A DNA stretch of 64,000 nt from the NCBI RefSeq assembly GCF_932526225.1, contig NC_064042.1:2277001-2341000 (forward strand), in the 5' to 3' direction. Origin of the DNA: Nematostella vectensis. Lineage: Eukaryota > Cnidaria > Anthozoa > Actiniaria > Edwardsiidae. The notes below the pieces were generated by a model. The model did no database searches, was not told where the DNA came from, and saw nothing but the letters and a program-made list of their open reading frames with translations. Positions 52,970-64,000 of this stretch are shown here, one piece after another (position 1 is the first letter of the stretch; each line of letters starts with the position of its first letter). Position numbers and translations under genes: made by a program.

Positions 52970-54095
52970 TAAAGATAATGAGGAAAGGGGAAAGTTTAGG
53001 AGAGTGTTGTTGCATTATTGTTTATTTTATCAAAGATATACTCCCATTTCTTCCTTTTTTCTCTCTCCTGACTATTTTTGTATGCAATTGACATTATTTG
53101 CTGTTTCCCCTCTGCACCCTAAATAAATTAAAATATGTTAGATTTGAAATAAGACATTTTCATTTAGCACTACTTTCAGTAATATCAAGGATTTTTTTTA
53201 GAATTTGCCTCCCAAGTAAATTTGTTCTTCTCCATTGCATTTAATTTTAGATCCAGGGTTTCTATAAAACAGCAGGCCACCATGCAAAAGGGTGGGTGCA
53301 CCAATATGTAATGCATGACTGTAATATCCTTGGTGATGGAGTATTACCAGTATGTGATAGACAAAACTTCCATATGGCACCTGAAATGTATAACTATATC
53401 ATTATATCTTTGGAATGCTGTTTCATTCATTATTTGTTATTTTGCAAGGGCAAAGCTGGTCAGAATGTAGCTTTGATACAAGTTCTATACTTCCATAAAG
53501 GGAAGAGGTTTTTATTAGATCAAAGTACTTAAATTATATAAAGATAACAACAAACTTGTGGAAAGGAAACAGTTTTATATCAATCCTAAAGGTAATAGGG
53601 AAAGGGAAAAATACTTGGAAAGTGCTCAGTCAAGTTATTATTGCATTATTGTTATAAATGTTTTAGAATAGAGTAAAAAAAATTCAAATAGAGTCACATT
53701 TCTCCCTTTCTCCACTCCCCATTTACTTTTTGTTTATTTGTATATTTATTTCTCTCTGCCCCCAACATAGATCAATGAACATGGTTTGGTTTGAAATTAG
53801 AAACTTTCATTAATTTAGGATTTGCCTCCATTGCATTCATTTTTGGGTAGCCTGTATGGGTGGATCCAAAGTTTCTAAAAAAAAGGCCAAAGGGTGGGTG
53901 CACCAATATGTAATGCATGTCAGGAGGTATATTTGTGGAGTTTAATTTCAACACATTCTTCTGAATAATCAGTTGCAGTACGTGAAAACTACAGTATGGC
54001 ATCTAATTCTTTGGAATACTGTTACATCCTTGATATATTCTTCACAAGGTCAAAGCTTGTTAGAATGCTATTTTGATAAAAACAAAATATAGATA
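52970..54095. repeat. Diverged tandem duplication of about 600 bp
   Basis: 52970-53530 and 53585-54095 share blocks in the same order: GGAAAGGGGAAAGTTT-like, TTGCATTATTGTT, TTTCTCCCTTTCTCC-like, TTTGCCTCC, CATTGCATT, then GGGTGGGTGCACCAATATGT with AATGCATG. The open frames inside are not conserved between copies, so it is not coding. Confidence 0.75.
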
Positions 54096-54723
54096 GTGGA
54101 GTTAAATAAGAGGGAAAATAAGAATTGACCATTAGACTCTTGAAAGTCACTCTCGTCAACTAAGACACCTAAAGTTTGACAGCCTTTTTCACACCACGGT
54201 TTAGTATTTGTTAACTTTCATACTGCATATTTAATATTGTTAAATGAGTGCTTGCTTGATACATTTGTGGGGACCAATGCAACAGACCCATACCGAGGAT
54301 TTTTCTTGGGGGGGGGGGGAAGAGTGAGAAAAAAAAAAATAGACCTTACATTTCCGGGGGTGGAGGGAAGTTCTCTGATAAAATTCTGACCGCACCTTGC
54401 AGTATCTCCAGGGGAGATTAATGTCGGATTTGGCTACACACAAGAGTGAGTTCTGTCTACAAATAATAGCACGTCTATTGAGAAACGAAAAGGTTCTTTG
54501 GCCGTTGTGTGTGTGGGAGGGGGGGGGACGCCTCCTAGGTACGGGCCTGTACAATTCATAATGACATGGCAATAAAAAATAACTTTTTTAATCTACTTTA
54601 AAAAAACATTTTAAAGACACCTAGCTCCCCTAAATTACCCCTATCAGTCAACACAAAAAGGTATCAAATGCTGGCTCCGCCTTTAGGCAGTGCTTAAATC
54701 TATATATTTTACTTACCTAGTAT

Positions 54724-54918
54724 AAGGGCGCGTGATTCCGGAATGAGAATGATTAGAATAGAAAAATCGCGCGTTTGTTTATCCCGCGTTCCTATTCCGG
54801 AATGGAATGAAGGTTATTCCACCCATTCTGCTACCTGTAGCAGAATGACTCGAATGCCATTCTGAACATTCTCTACCCACCATTCCCATTCCAGAATGAT
54901 AGGACAAAAACGCGCCCT
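54724..54918. mobile_element. MITE with AAGGGCGCGT ends
   Basis: About 195 bp. AAGGGCGCGTGATTCCGGAATG-type left arm faces CATTCCAGAATG ... ACGCGCCCTAA on the right. Several internal inverted GGAATG/CATTCC motifs. Target duplication not resolved (perhaps TA). Confidence 0.7.
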
Positions 54919-55575
54919 AAATGTCACGGCAAATATGGCGAGCACCATGCACTGGAAATGTGAGCGGTTTTCTTGATATAGTTTGAACTTGTCTCGGTAA
55001 CAAATGTATAAACTTGTTGCAATTTTGTAATAAAATTGAAAACACGAATTCTACACAAATAGTAAAATTCTAAATGAGAAAATTTGAGACAAGATCCTGA
55101 AGGGAAGTGACAAAAAAAGGAAGGCGACTTTTTTTGCTCTGCCTTGCTTACAGTACCCTGGGAATGCTCGCAGTGCAGATGTCGCTGTGTTCGAACGCTC
55201 AGAATCGCAACCAGTTACAACTAATGACGCACAGAGAACGCATAAGTTAAAATCGAGGATGACCGCGCGCTCCTGGGTCTAGTTCCTGCTGCGGCTTGGG
55301 CGCCCCCGGTTATTCAGGCCTTGGCACGTTTGCATCCTCTCTGAGAGGTCCGCAAATCTCGCTCGACTCAACACTGGATTCGCGGGTTTTTCTCCCCTCC
55401 CACCACACCCTTAGGGTAGCATGCAACTAACTAGGTATTTATATTCCACCAAAAGGTGTGACGGGTATCCCCCTGGGGGGCGGGGAGCTGAGGCCCGGAG
55501 GCCTGGTTCCTCGGGTGCGCTTGGTTAGGCGGTTACCAAGCTATCCGATACCTGACCCCAAACTTATCAGAGGAT

Positions 55576-55834
55576 GAGTTTAGCTATATTTGTTGGCATC
55601 TACACTAACAATTTTTAGTTAACAAATTTTAGTTGACAATTTTTAGTTGACAAGTATATTTGTTGGCATCTACACTAGCAAATGTTCCAATTGCCGAGAA
55701 AAGCCAAAACTGCTAGCTTAGCAACTATATTTCCCACATAAAAATTGCCTACTTTGCTCTATCTACACTAGAAAATAAAAATTGTTACATAAGAATTGTC
55801 AACTAAAAATTGTTAGTGTAGATGGGGCTTAACT
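55576..55834. mobile_element. MITE with ATCTACACTAACAATTTTTAG arms
   Basis: Left GCATCTACACTAACAATTTT faces AAAATTGTTAGTGTAGATGG on the right, with the left arm partly duplicated (TTTGTTGGCATCTACACTA occurs twice) and several AATTTTTAGTTGACA-type direct repeats. About 260 bp. Confidence 0.7.
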
Positions 55835-56204
55835 CCAAGGACCTCCAGGTTTGTTATTGTTTTGTATCTCAAGAGATCACGGCGCTCTTCGTGTTTGATG
55901 GAGGGTTTCTCGACACGTGGTAATTCTCTTCGTCTAAACAAATTACCCCAAATCACAACAAAACCGTTTTACCACATGCATCGCGGAAACGAACTTCGAA
56001 AATGGCATTCCACAGAATTCCAGAAACCATAGCGTTAAGCAAGAGAAAGCGAGTCGAAAGCGACTACATGTGGCCTTCCCCCTTGGGGCAAAACTTAACT
56101 ACTTTTATGGGTTTTGTAGATATTTTTTGCAATAAAGTTTAAATCTTCCGATATATTTGTCAGGGAATGATAAGAGGTGACTTTTGACCTGTATTTAAGC
56201 GAAT

Positions 56205-56325
56205 TGCAAGTTCAGAAAAAGGACAAATTTGGAAATGATTTTCTCCAGATATGCAAGTTCAGAAAAGGGACAAATTTGGAAATGATTTTCTCTAGACACG
56301 CAAGTTCAGTAAAGGGACAACGTAT
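56205..56325. repeat. About 47-bp tandem repeat, 2.6 copies
   Basis: Unit TGCAAGTTCAGAAAAGGGAC then AAATTTGGAAATGATTTTCT and CTAGAYA. The last copy is partial. Confidence 0.88.
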
Positions 56326-57274
56326 TATTTCAAAGGAGAAAGAGTGTGAATAATCATATATTACACAACTATTTTTACCGTGAAAAATGTTTATTCAAAT
56401 AATATTTCCCTATATAAATGACATTTGTTAAATAGATTAATCAAATTGTATCTGCTATTTGAGTTTAAGCCTAGCTCATCGGTTTTCAATATTTTTCTAA
56501 AGTAACAATCTTATCAATGTGCGAAGACGATAATCGCTCATATCTGCTAGATATAATTGACCTTCATAGAAGGGGAATGAGAGCTCTAGACTCACAAATA
56601 GTGTGATTTTTTTCTAATTTATATATAATAAACTAGTATACAAACAGTCTAATTTTTATTCTAATTTATCTATACAAAAAACTTTAAGGATGAACGCAGT
56701 TGTTGTAATGTCATTTTATGCGAATGCGTTTACTTACAAAAATCACGAGTTTTAGATTGTTTTAAGATTAAAAAGTTTTTTTTTCTAAAGTAAATATTTC
56801 ATAGAAGTGTTAGAAAACTATGTCAAATATAAAACACCACAAAATAAGGAAATACTGTTCGCAACCGAACACTGTCCGCAACCTATTGTAAAAACCCGCT
56901 TATTAACTCAGTACAAAAACTTGCTAAAATTCCCCCCATTTCGGTTATACCGGTTATACCGCCTATGAACGAGTACTTCTATAAACTGCATGAAGATAAT
57001 TAGTTAATTGATAAAATAACACACACGAATCTTCAATTTAAATAGCGGTGCTAAAAATCTGCTGGTGAAGGAATGGAATTTGAGTCGGCACAAAGAGCCT
57101 TTAATGTAAAACACGTACGAAGCAATGGAGAAAAATTCCCCACAAAAACCTGAAACCGCATTAAAATACTTATCTAATCTAAGAATAACAACTTACGTCC
57201 CAAACAAATTGCGCGTAATATGAGCACTCAAATCCAATAAAGTTTAAGAAAGTGCCTAACTATCTGTTGAATAT

Positions 57275-58741
57275 CTACGAAACCGGTTCCTGTTTCAAGA
57301 GAGGCCCCAGCTCTGCCGTGTGTTCTGAACTTGGGAGCCAACCATTGATTCTTGCTGTTTTGGATTCGCGGTGAGGCGGAACTGGAGTTTCTAAATCGTT
57401 GTTATTGTCATAAATTCCCGCAGGGTTATCCCCACATTTAAAGTGAGCCTTCAGGTGTTTTCGGAGTGAACTGGGATGAGTGTAGCTTTTCTCGCAACCA
57501 CTATAGCGGCAATTGTACGGCTTATCTGACGTGTGAACGTGCGAGTGTTTCTTGCGATCGCTTGAGTTAGCAAAGCGCCGGTTGCAGCCTTTGAACTCGC
57601 ACTCAAAAGGCTTCTCTCCTGTATGTGTGCGCTTGTGAATTTTCAAATTTTCCGAGCGCGCGAAAAGCTTGTTGCAGCTACTGAATGGGCAGACGAAGGG
57701 CTTTTCTCCCGTGTGTACCCGGATGTGATTTACTAGCTTGTATTTCGCTTTGAAGGGCTTCCCCGCTCGATCGCAACTCTCCCAACAGCAGACGTGCTGC
57801 GTACTGTCACGTCCATTCACGTGCTCGATGGTAATGTGCTTGACCAGCTCATCCATACAAGAAAAGACCTTATCGCACAACAAACTCACTTTCTCGGTAC
57901 AATCTATCCATTTACAAGAGAAATTATCTTTCGCTGGTGAACGCATAAACCGGAAGAATGCTCCATTGGGAGTCAGCTTAAGCGCGTGTTGTGGTGGGTG
58001 TTGTGGTGCGGTAGAGTTGACGACCAGTGTCTTAGGCTCTATAGAAATCCCCTCGTGTGAGCTCGGGCTGAGTGACTGCCTCTTTTGTATCTCTCTGTGT
58101 CCCTGTAGGGCTGAATGCACTGTGTGAGGCGTACTCGCCACACTTCCCTGTGACTCCGGGCTGGAATTACTGACGATCGAAGGCGCTGATGTACGGCCGC
58201 TTGACTCGGCGCCGTTGGAAAACAAGCCGGCATTTTCGGGGTTATTTTCGTGGGCTCCCGGCGCGCGCGTAACGATCGGAGATAACGACCCGTGGTGCAG
58301 TGAGTGAGTAGTTGGTTGGAAGCTTTCGCTCGACGGGTAACCCACCTGAGCGCTCGAGTCCGTAGGAGGCGGCGGGTAGCTGGTGAAACCACGTTGTTCT
58401 CGAAGAAGCAGGAAGTCTCGAGCTGCGAATAAGGCATTCCCGGCTGAACTACCAGGATAACTAGACTGCATATTAAACACCCCTTGGGCCCCGTAGCTTG
58501 CATATTGCTCTAATCCAGCCTGGCCTGGAAAACCTGGAATATGCGCCGGTGGTAGAGGTGCTTCTTGGTACTGGATAGTGGAGTAGATGTTTTCCTGGGG
58601 CCAGTCGGTGGTCTCGGCGGCGGGAATAAGCTGTGGACGCGTTAGCATGAACTGCGGGAAGGCCGCCGTGTTGTGAGGTTGCGTGAAGCAGTCAAACATC
58701 CCCGCGATAGTCTTACGCACGATGCTCGTAGTGCCGTTCAT
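57275..58741 (-). CDS. Zic-family zinc-finger transcription factor, intronless
   Basis: A complete 488-residue Zic/odd-paired protein, a DNA-binding regulator of ectodermal and neural patterning. Five C2H2 fingers span residues 276-433. Finger 1 has the long, unusual Zic spacing (CKWIDC ... [13 protein letters not shown]). Finger 2 starts CCWESC. Fingers 3-5 have HTGEKPF linkers and [18 protein letters not shown], a strong Zic/Gli signature. N-terminal [11 protein letters not shown] (106-116) fits the ZOC motif. The rest of the N-terminus is rich in Ser, Pro, Gln and His. The C-terminus ends LLKQEPVS, where LKQE fits a SUMO site. The start MNGTTS is the first ATG of the frame. There is no intron, as in some cnidarian Zic genes. 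I cannot say which paralogue it is. Confidence 0.95.
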   Translation of the reverse strand: MNGTTSIVRKTIAGMFDCFTQPHNTAAFPQFMLTRPQLIPAAETTDWPQENIYSTIQYQEAPLPPAHIPGFPGQAGLEQYASYGAQGVFNMQSSYPGSSAGNALFAARDFLLLREQRGFTSYPPPPTDSSAQVGYPSSESFQPTTHSLHHGSLSPIVTRAPGAHENNPENAGLFSNGAESSGRTSAPSIVSNSSPESQGSVASTPHTVHSALQGHREIQKRQSLSPSSHEGISIEPKTLVVNSTAPQHPPQHALKLTPNGAFFRFMRSPAKDNFSCKWIDCTEKVSLLCDKVFSCMDELVKHITIEHVNGRDSTQHVCCWESCDRAGKPFKAKYKLVNHIRVHTGEKPFVCPFSSCNKLFARSENLKIHKRTHTGEKPFECEFKGCNRRFANSSDRKKHSHVHTSDKPYNCRYSGCEKSYTHPSSLRKHLKAHFKCGDNPAGIYDNNNDLETPVPPHRESKTARINGWLPSSEHTAELGPLLKQEPVS

Positions 58742-61700
58742 CTGAACTGCAGGGTTTCGCTACGCAGATATCATCGAGTTTTTATCGTTCACGAACTTGA
58801 CTCCTCCATGTGAACTTGTCGTATGCCGGATAAGATTACCGCGCGTTCGGATTGGTCCCTCCTCTCGTGATTGACAGCAGAAGCAATTTTATGCCAATCA
58901 GCAGTGGCTTTCCACCAATCACCATGTCGCGTTTCAGTTTTGTTATTTTTCCGCGAGAGCTCATATGACACTGAGGCGGAAAAGCTTGAGGGGATGAGCA
59001 CTTAATTGATTTGGCATTTGGCGCTCCAAAGTCCTCCCATCCTTAGTTAACCGGAATAAACCGTGTGCCTTGTCGAGTAGCTATGCAAACTCAGACTCGC
59101 ATGGCTCGAGTTATCTTTGATCAAACATTCTACTTAGTTGGGCACTCACACTTGAGAATAAAAACATTGCTTGAATGTGTTTTTTTAATAGCAGCAGGGG
59201 TCTCGCGGTGTTGATAGCTGTCTAATTTGAGTGTTAGACGTTCGGAAATTGAGAGCCATGTTGCGCGAACTCAGTTTGCCTTTTAATAAACTCACGTGTG
59301 AGCCAGAGGAGGCAAACGTTTATATTTCAATAACCATAACTCTATCGACTACGGGAATGACTAAGAAAACAAATAAACCATTAGTAGAACTCCATCAGTA
59401 AATTGTTACACAATAAATTCACACCATAGAAAAGGCTTTGTTTTCACAAAGTGTTAGAAAGTTACCATGTGTTAAATTTTGATAATAACCTTTCCGGCCC
59501 AGATCTATCCCGAAAAACAATAAAAAGAGCGGTCTTTGGCTCAATTTTTCTTCTAACTATTTCCGGAATGCAGAGTGTAAAAAAACATCGTTTGAGTGTT
59601 AAGATGGTTGATCATAGCATCAAACTTTCCTGATCGCTCACGACTTCTTATCTAAACTCTGTCAGGCTAATGATTTCCGCGATCCCATCGTAAATACTCC
59701 TCCGAAAAGGCAAGCGATGTTTGTGTTTCGATTGCGCTATTTACCCATCTTTCAGAGCGAGTGTTATTCCATTTGGGTCTGTTTATTCTCTGTCATAGCT
59801 TATTACACCTCCTAGACATTTCTTTCACAATAAACCGCCTACTTTTCAAAAAACCACCAAAATAACGACCCAAAAATCCAAACATGAGTTTAGACCACCG
59901 CGAAGGCAGCAAAGTTGCGCGAATTCTTTTGGTGTCCTTTAACAAGATGATTTACCCTTGAAATGCCCTTCACCCGAAAGGTCGAGAGACAGCAGACCCC
60001 CTGCTGATGTAACGTTATTTTTCTGGACAATTATAACAGACAGCAAGGTGTCTTGTCCTTACAGGAAACTCGCGCCTGTTAAACAACCCCTTATTTGTAT
60101 AAACCAGTATAAACAAGTCACGCGCTTGGGCTCTAATAATGGTATTGTTGGAATGAGCAAATAATTGCTTTAAAGGCCCGTTTGTAAAGAGTTCGATTGG
60201 AGAGTTTTTTTCCTAGATTGATTTTTCGAGGGAATTGAGATCATAATTATTTCAGCGTTTAATTTGCTGAAGAGTTTGTCTCATCTGTGGCAAATTTCCT
60301 GTTTGTCGGCATTGCTTTAGCGTCAGTTTCACTAACAAGATTAATTTGTTTGCTGGCACTTTTAGAAGACTATTGTCACAATTCAGTCAAAAGTTGACTT
60401 CAGAAATGGTTTTATGATTTTCTGAAAATATTTATCGGGATATGTGAATAACGAACGAGATGTGTGAGATACGACTACAAAATGAGCTAGTTTGAGAAAA
60501 GCTATATCCTCTTGTGTTGTTTTGCCTTCTCAGGCGGATACTCTTTTGATCATGATGATAAGTGCGTTCAAGACAAGATAATTACAAAGCGTTATGCATT
60601 AATAGAAGAGAATCTACCTCGTCTATGTATTTTGTTTGCTATATAATTTTCTGCTATCACAATAAATTTGTACTAAGAAAAAGCAACACGAAAATGAATA
60701 AATGCGTAGCGAGCAATTCCCTGTTTTGATGACAATAGAAATAACGTTATTTCATCGGCAGTGTCTGTGTTTCGAGGTAGACACAGGAAAATATTTTATT
60801 TCCCCCCTAAAATTATCTCGATGCTTGCATACCGTAAATGATCTATTAAACGCCCCCTATCTAATAAACGCCCCCCCCCCCTAAGCTAACAAGTTTGCAA
60901 CAAACACCCCTCTAATAAACAACCCCTCTCTATTTAACGCCTCCCTACCCTCCCTCCCAGCAAATGAAATTGGAATTCTGTTAATATGAATCAATTTTAA
61001 TTCCCTTCTTGCTTAATCTGAGCTTGGCTTCTCCTGGGTGAGACTTGCTTAATATCAAGAAAACGCTTGACTGAGATAACCCCACTGCCCTTGGGTTTGT
61101 TATATTTTTATAGTTTGTAAAGAACACCCCTTTCTAATAAACGCCTCCTATCTAATGAACGCCCCCCCTCCTCCTCGGACCATCGAAATTTATCGGGCGT
61201 TTTTTTAGATGAGTTTAGTATTCAAAGCTCGACGCTCGCGTTAAAAAAAGTGCTTCAAAAGGATCACGGTCCAAGGGAAAAAGTGCTGTATAACGTATGC
61301 GCATGCGCGTGCTCTGGCGAAAACAAGCACAATCGTAGTGTTGAATCGTTCGAGAAAAGGTACGAAAGGCTGACTTCAGTCGCTGATTTGACTAACTGTA
61401 CAGCATTAAAACCATACTGTACAAAAGATGACAGATTTGTGTGATAATGAGGGAGTCATAAAGAAAATTATAGTCTTAGGTTTGGTCTAGTTTCTTAGCA
61501 ATCGCCAAAATGTGACAGTTCGCCGGTAAAATGCCGCCATTTCAAAACAAAAAGGCTGGTTTAACCGCGCGGTACTGGAACTAGTCTTGCGTTTTTCAGC
61601 ACTGGCGCACACAGCGCGCTGAAGTCGATCTAGTCCCCTTTGCTCTGTCCGCGGGCAAAATAAACCCCTATGCACGGTCCCTGAAAACAAAACTGAGGTT

Positions 61701-61971
61701 CGTGTACTTTCTCGACTTCAACATTGCAGGGACCTTATTCCCACATTTGACAATTTCACCTGATTTGTACAATTTTCCTAGGTTTGACTAATTGTTGGGA
61801 CACCATTTCATGTAAATTTACCGTATTATTCCTAATTTTGCAGAAATATACAGTGACAAACATGACAAAAAATATACATTCTTCATATACTGATTACTAG
61901 GCATTATGCAGTACATACAAAAATAATAATAAAAAAGGATTAGAATGCTATAGTTCCTATTATTCTAATTG
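58742..61971. other. Zic upstream region and intergenic DNA
   Basis: The first few hundred bases right of Zic are its promoter side (minus-strand gene); two inverted ATTGG/CCAAT-type boxes occur near 58850-58920. A repeat rich in TAATAAACGCCCCC occupies 60838-61165. Short plus-strand open frames (for example 61250-61444) have no recognised content. Confidence 0.45.
60838..61165. repeat. TAATAAACGCCCC-rich dispersed repeat
   Basis: Blocks of TCTAATAAACGCCCCC and variants occur at least six times with unique DNA between (60960-61110). It looks like a degraded interspersed element, with a C-run near 60868. Confidence 0.6.
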
Positions 61972-63438
61972 TCATTGCACTTTGGACGTCCACAATGGTT
62001 CTAATGCTTTGTCGCTCGCATGTTTGATAGTCTCACAGGCGATTTTCTGTATTTCTTTATGCAATTCCTCAATAGATTTACCAGCATCTAGAACCTATGA
62101 TACAGTGAATTTGTTATCCATCAGACAAACAAACAGACAAAAGGACTAATGAAGGGAAGATGGAAAGATAGACTGATTAACAGACAGATATAGAAACCCG
62201 GGGGGGGGGGGTCCAATAAAGGAAGGGCAATTTTGGCGTGGTCAACAGAAATTTTTACCCATAAGAGATAGCAAATTGGGTGTAGTCAAAGGAACTTTTA
62301 ACCCTAAGAGATGGCAGAATCTTAAAAAAAAGTTAAACACCCCCTTGGTTGAATTTTATACCCAATTTTGCAAGATCAGAAAAATCCATCCCCTAGAACA
62401 CCCCCTAAGGGATGGCAGTTGGACAGGTGACAATCAACCCGTTTAATTTTCTGGTTATCACCCCCTCCGTGTATAAAAATGAATGGACAGAAAACAGGCA
62501 TAAAGCGTATGGACAGACAGCCAGATGGACAAACATACGGAGTATACAGGCGGAAACGATTGAATAACAAACACTTATAGATAACGATAATACCCAACAA
62601 CAATACAGAAATATTTCAACAAACATACACAGAGAGTAAATAGACAAATAAACAAACCATTTCACAGATAGTGGCAGCTGTATCTTACCTTCCAAGAGTC
62701 TGCCTGAAGCTCTTTGTATCGGTTGGCAACTGATCTCTGAAAGTCACTAGTTTCATATCTCTCTCCCCCATACTCTGACCTCTCAGCGGCATTATCCACG
62801 GATATATCCAGGAATATCACAATATCTGGAGCAGGGAGACCTCGGTCTGGGGCCTTGCACCACTCCAGGTCAAAGCCCTGGGAAATAAATTATGTAAGAA
62901 TAACCTGTGCAACCTTTTCTGGGCTTTTATGAACTTTCAGAGTAGGCAGTGGAGATTCATAAGTGGTGGGGGGGGGGGGGGGGGGGGGAATCATTTTATC
63001 TTTTTAGTTAATAAAATAAAACTTAAGTTGACTTAAAAAAAAGTAGCCGGTGCTCAGTGGAAAATAGCTGGTGCTTCCGCGGCCGCCGGGGCCTAATGAA
63101 ACCCCTGCTTTTTAAAAAAGTAAGACTTAAGTCTCAGCTACAATAACCTGCCTTATTGGTGTTTCTAGAGGTTTTAAGTTTACAAAGTTACCCATTGTAT
63201 AGAACCAAGGACTTATTAAGTAGCCTGGACATTCCCACTCTGCCACAGCCTGGTATACTGTAATAGCGCCTCATTGCTTTACCAAACCAGGTTACTTTTA
63301 GACTTTAAATGAAGAAAAATAATAAGAAAATTTGCTAAAGAGGATACCTTCTTGGCAGATGTAAAAGCAGCACCTGAAAATGCGTAGCGATCAACCACTA
63401 TTGTTGTTCCAGTATTGAGAAGACTTCTAATTTTGGGA
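61972..63438 (-). CDS. DTYMK: Thymidylate kinase, 3' exons (gene exits right)
   Basis: Thymidylate kinase phosphorylates dTMP to dTDP with ATP in the dTTP pathway. Three minus-strand exons join in frame: 63438-63348, 62877-62689 and 62094-61972 (stop TGA). The first gives TGTTIVVDRYAFSGAAFTSAKK, whose DRYAFSG is the family signature for dTMP binding. The second gives LEWCKAPDRGLPAPDIVIFL, the lid-like AAERSEYGGERYE and the conserved FQRSVANRY stretch. The third gives VLDAGKSIEELHKEI and ends near PLWTSKVQ, like the human PLGELWK end. Splice sites are GT/AG on the minus strand. The N-terminal P-loop exons (GVDRAGK in human) are not in the window. Introns hold G-runs (62200-62210, 62968-62988) but nothing else I recognise. 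Confidence 0.95.
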
Positions 63439-64000
63439 CTGAAAACAAGAGAGTTGAAGAAATGATTAGTAAAAAAGGTAGAGGAGATGTTGGAGAGTAC
63501 ATTTATCTGGGTGTTTAGAGAAAAAAAAGCATTTGTGAAAACACTTTTGCCTAGCATTGCCTCGTCTCAAAACACCACTGAAAGCAAAACCTGGAAACAC
63601 CCATGAAATGGAGGGCGGGACAGAATAGCACAATGCATTGTTATAGCATTAAGGGCATTATGTCTTTCCTTTGGCTGAAGTTCTGGGTTAAGATGGGCAA
63701 AATTCTATTTGCTAAACCAGGACTCTAGACAAATAAACCCCCTCTCTCTATAAAGTAAATCAGCCCCCTTCCACCCCCATTCCCCAAGAAACATAAAAAT
63801 ATTAAACATAACACATTTTCAAGAGTGATTGTTGATACAAGCACAATTACACTAATTAGTAGTTAATATCATCTTAGATTTTTGTAGTGACAATAAACCA
63901 TTTTTGGAAGAGGGTTTTTTTATATCCCGAATAATCAATGTTGAGAAACAAATTTCGGATATCGCTTAAACCAAATTCAATAATGGTTTTATTATACATT
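63439..64000. other. Thymidylate kinase intron, to window end
   Basis: No further exon of the gene was found on either strand; AT-rich. Confidence 0.5.

Larger units (their letters stand above)
54096..57274. other. Intergenic DNA left of Zic
   Basis: Holds two MITEs (54724-54918, 55576-55834) and a short tandem repeat (56205-56325), listed separately. The AT-rich part next to the Zic stop should include its 3'UTR. A minus-strand AATAAA (TTTATT on this strand) lies near 56391. Confidence 0.5.

Noticed and set aside
61250-61444. Small Cys-containing frame near thymidylate kinase
   Set aside because: No signal peptide, family pattern or promoter; likely chance.

Overview
The window is animal nuclear DNA with intron-rich genes and GT/AG splice sites. 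Recognisable genes are the C-terminal exons of nicastrin, CMC4, a rhodopsin-family GPCR, a neuronal-calcium-sensor protein, a complete 29-exon TRPA channel, a single-exon Zic zinc-finger gene and the 3' exons of thymidylate kinase. Dense introns, single-exon Zic and GPCR genes, many MITEs, a Gypsy element and hammerhead-ribozyme repeats together suggest an anthozoan cnidarian, perhaps a sea anemone such as Nematostella. The species is an inference, not a match I could run.

Layout: 1-2401 nicastrin 3' end (+). 4643-8296 an unrecognised one-TM protein gene (+) whose last 2.4 kb changes frame repeatedly. 9738-10764 CMC4 (+), two exons. 11512-13312 transposon-derived DNA: a hairpin repeat and two nested Mutator-like elements with 9-bp target duplications. 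14694-15629 GPCR (+). 15630-22118 has no gene I can support. 22119-22727 calcium sensor (+). 25658-50407 the TRPA gene (+). 52016-52839 a candidate three-exon 26-residue microprotein (+). 57275-58741 Zic (-). 61972-63438 thymidylate kinase 3' exons (-); its 5' exons lie beyond the window.

The TRPA gene dominates. I could join 29 exons with consistent phases into about 1,069 residues: an acidic N-terminus, about 14-16 ankyrin repeats, a pre-S1 linker, S1-S6 with a pore loop, and a C-terminal coiled coil. Its introns hold an LTR retrotransposon with a 5-bp target duplication, a truncated non-LTR element split by a solo LTR, several MITEs, at least seven minisatellites and a 342-bp repeat array. 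That array carries four hammerhead ribozymes, three of them in sense with the channel transcript.

The most unusual pattern is that exon edges of this gene were copied into its own introns. The 3' edge of exon 1 with its donor is present again nearby. The 3' edge of the S6 exon with its donor recurs twice downstream. The acceptor plus first codons of exon 26 form a minisatellite of ten decoy copies directly upstream of the real exon. Each full-length decoy, if used, would add a few S6-end residues and then a stop codon. The genes do not form a pathway; the window is an ordinary animal gene neighbourhood with an unusually repeat-rich channel gene.
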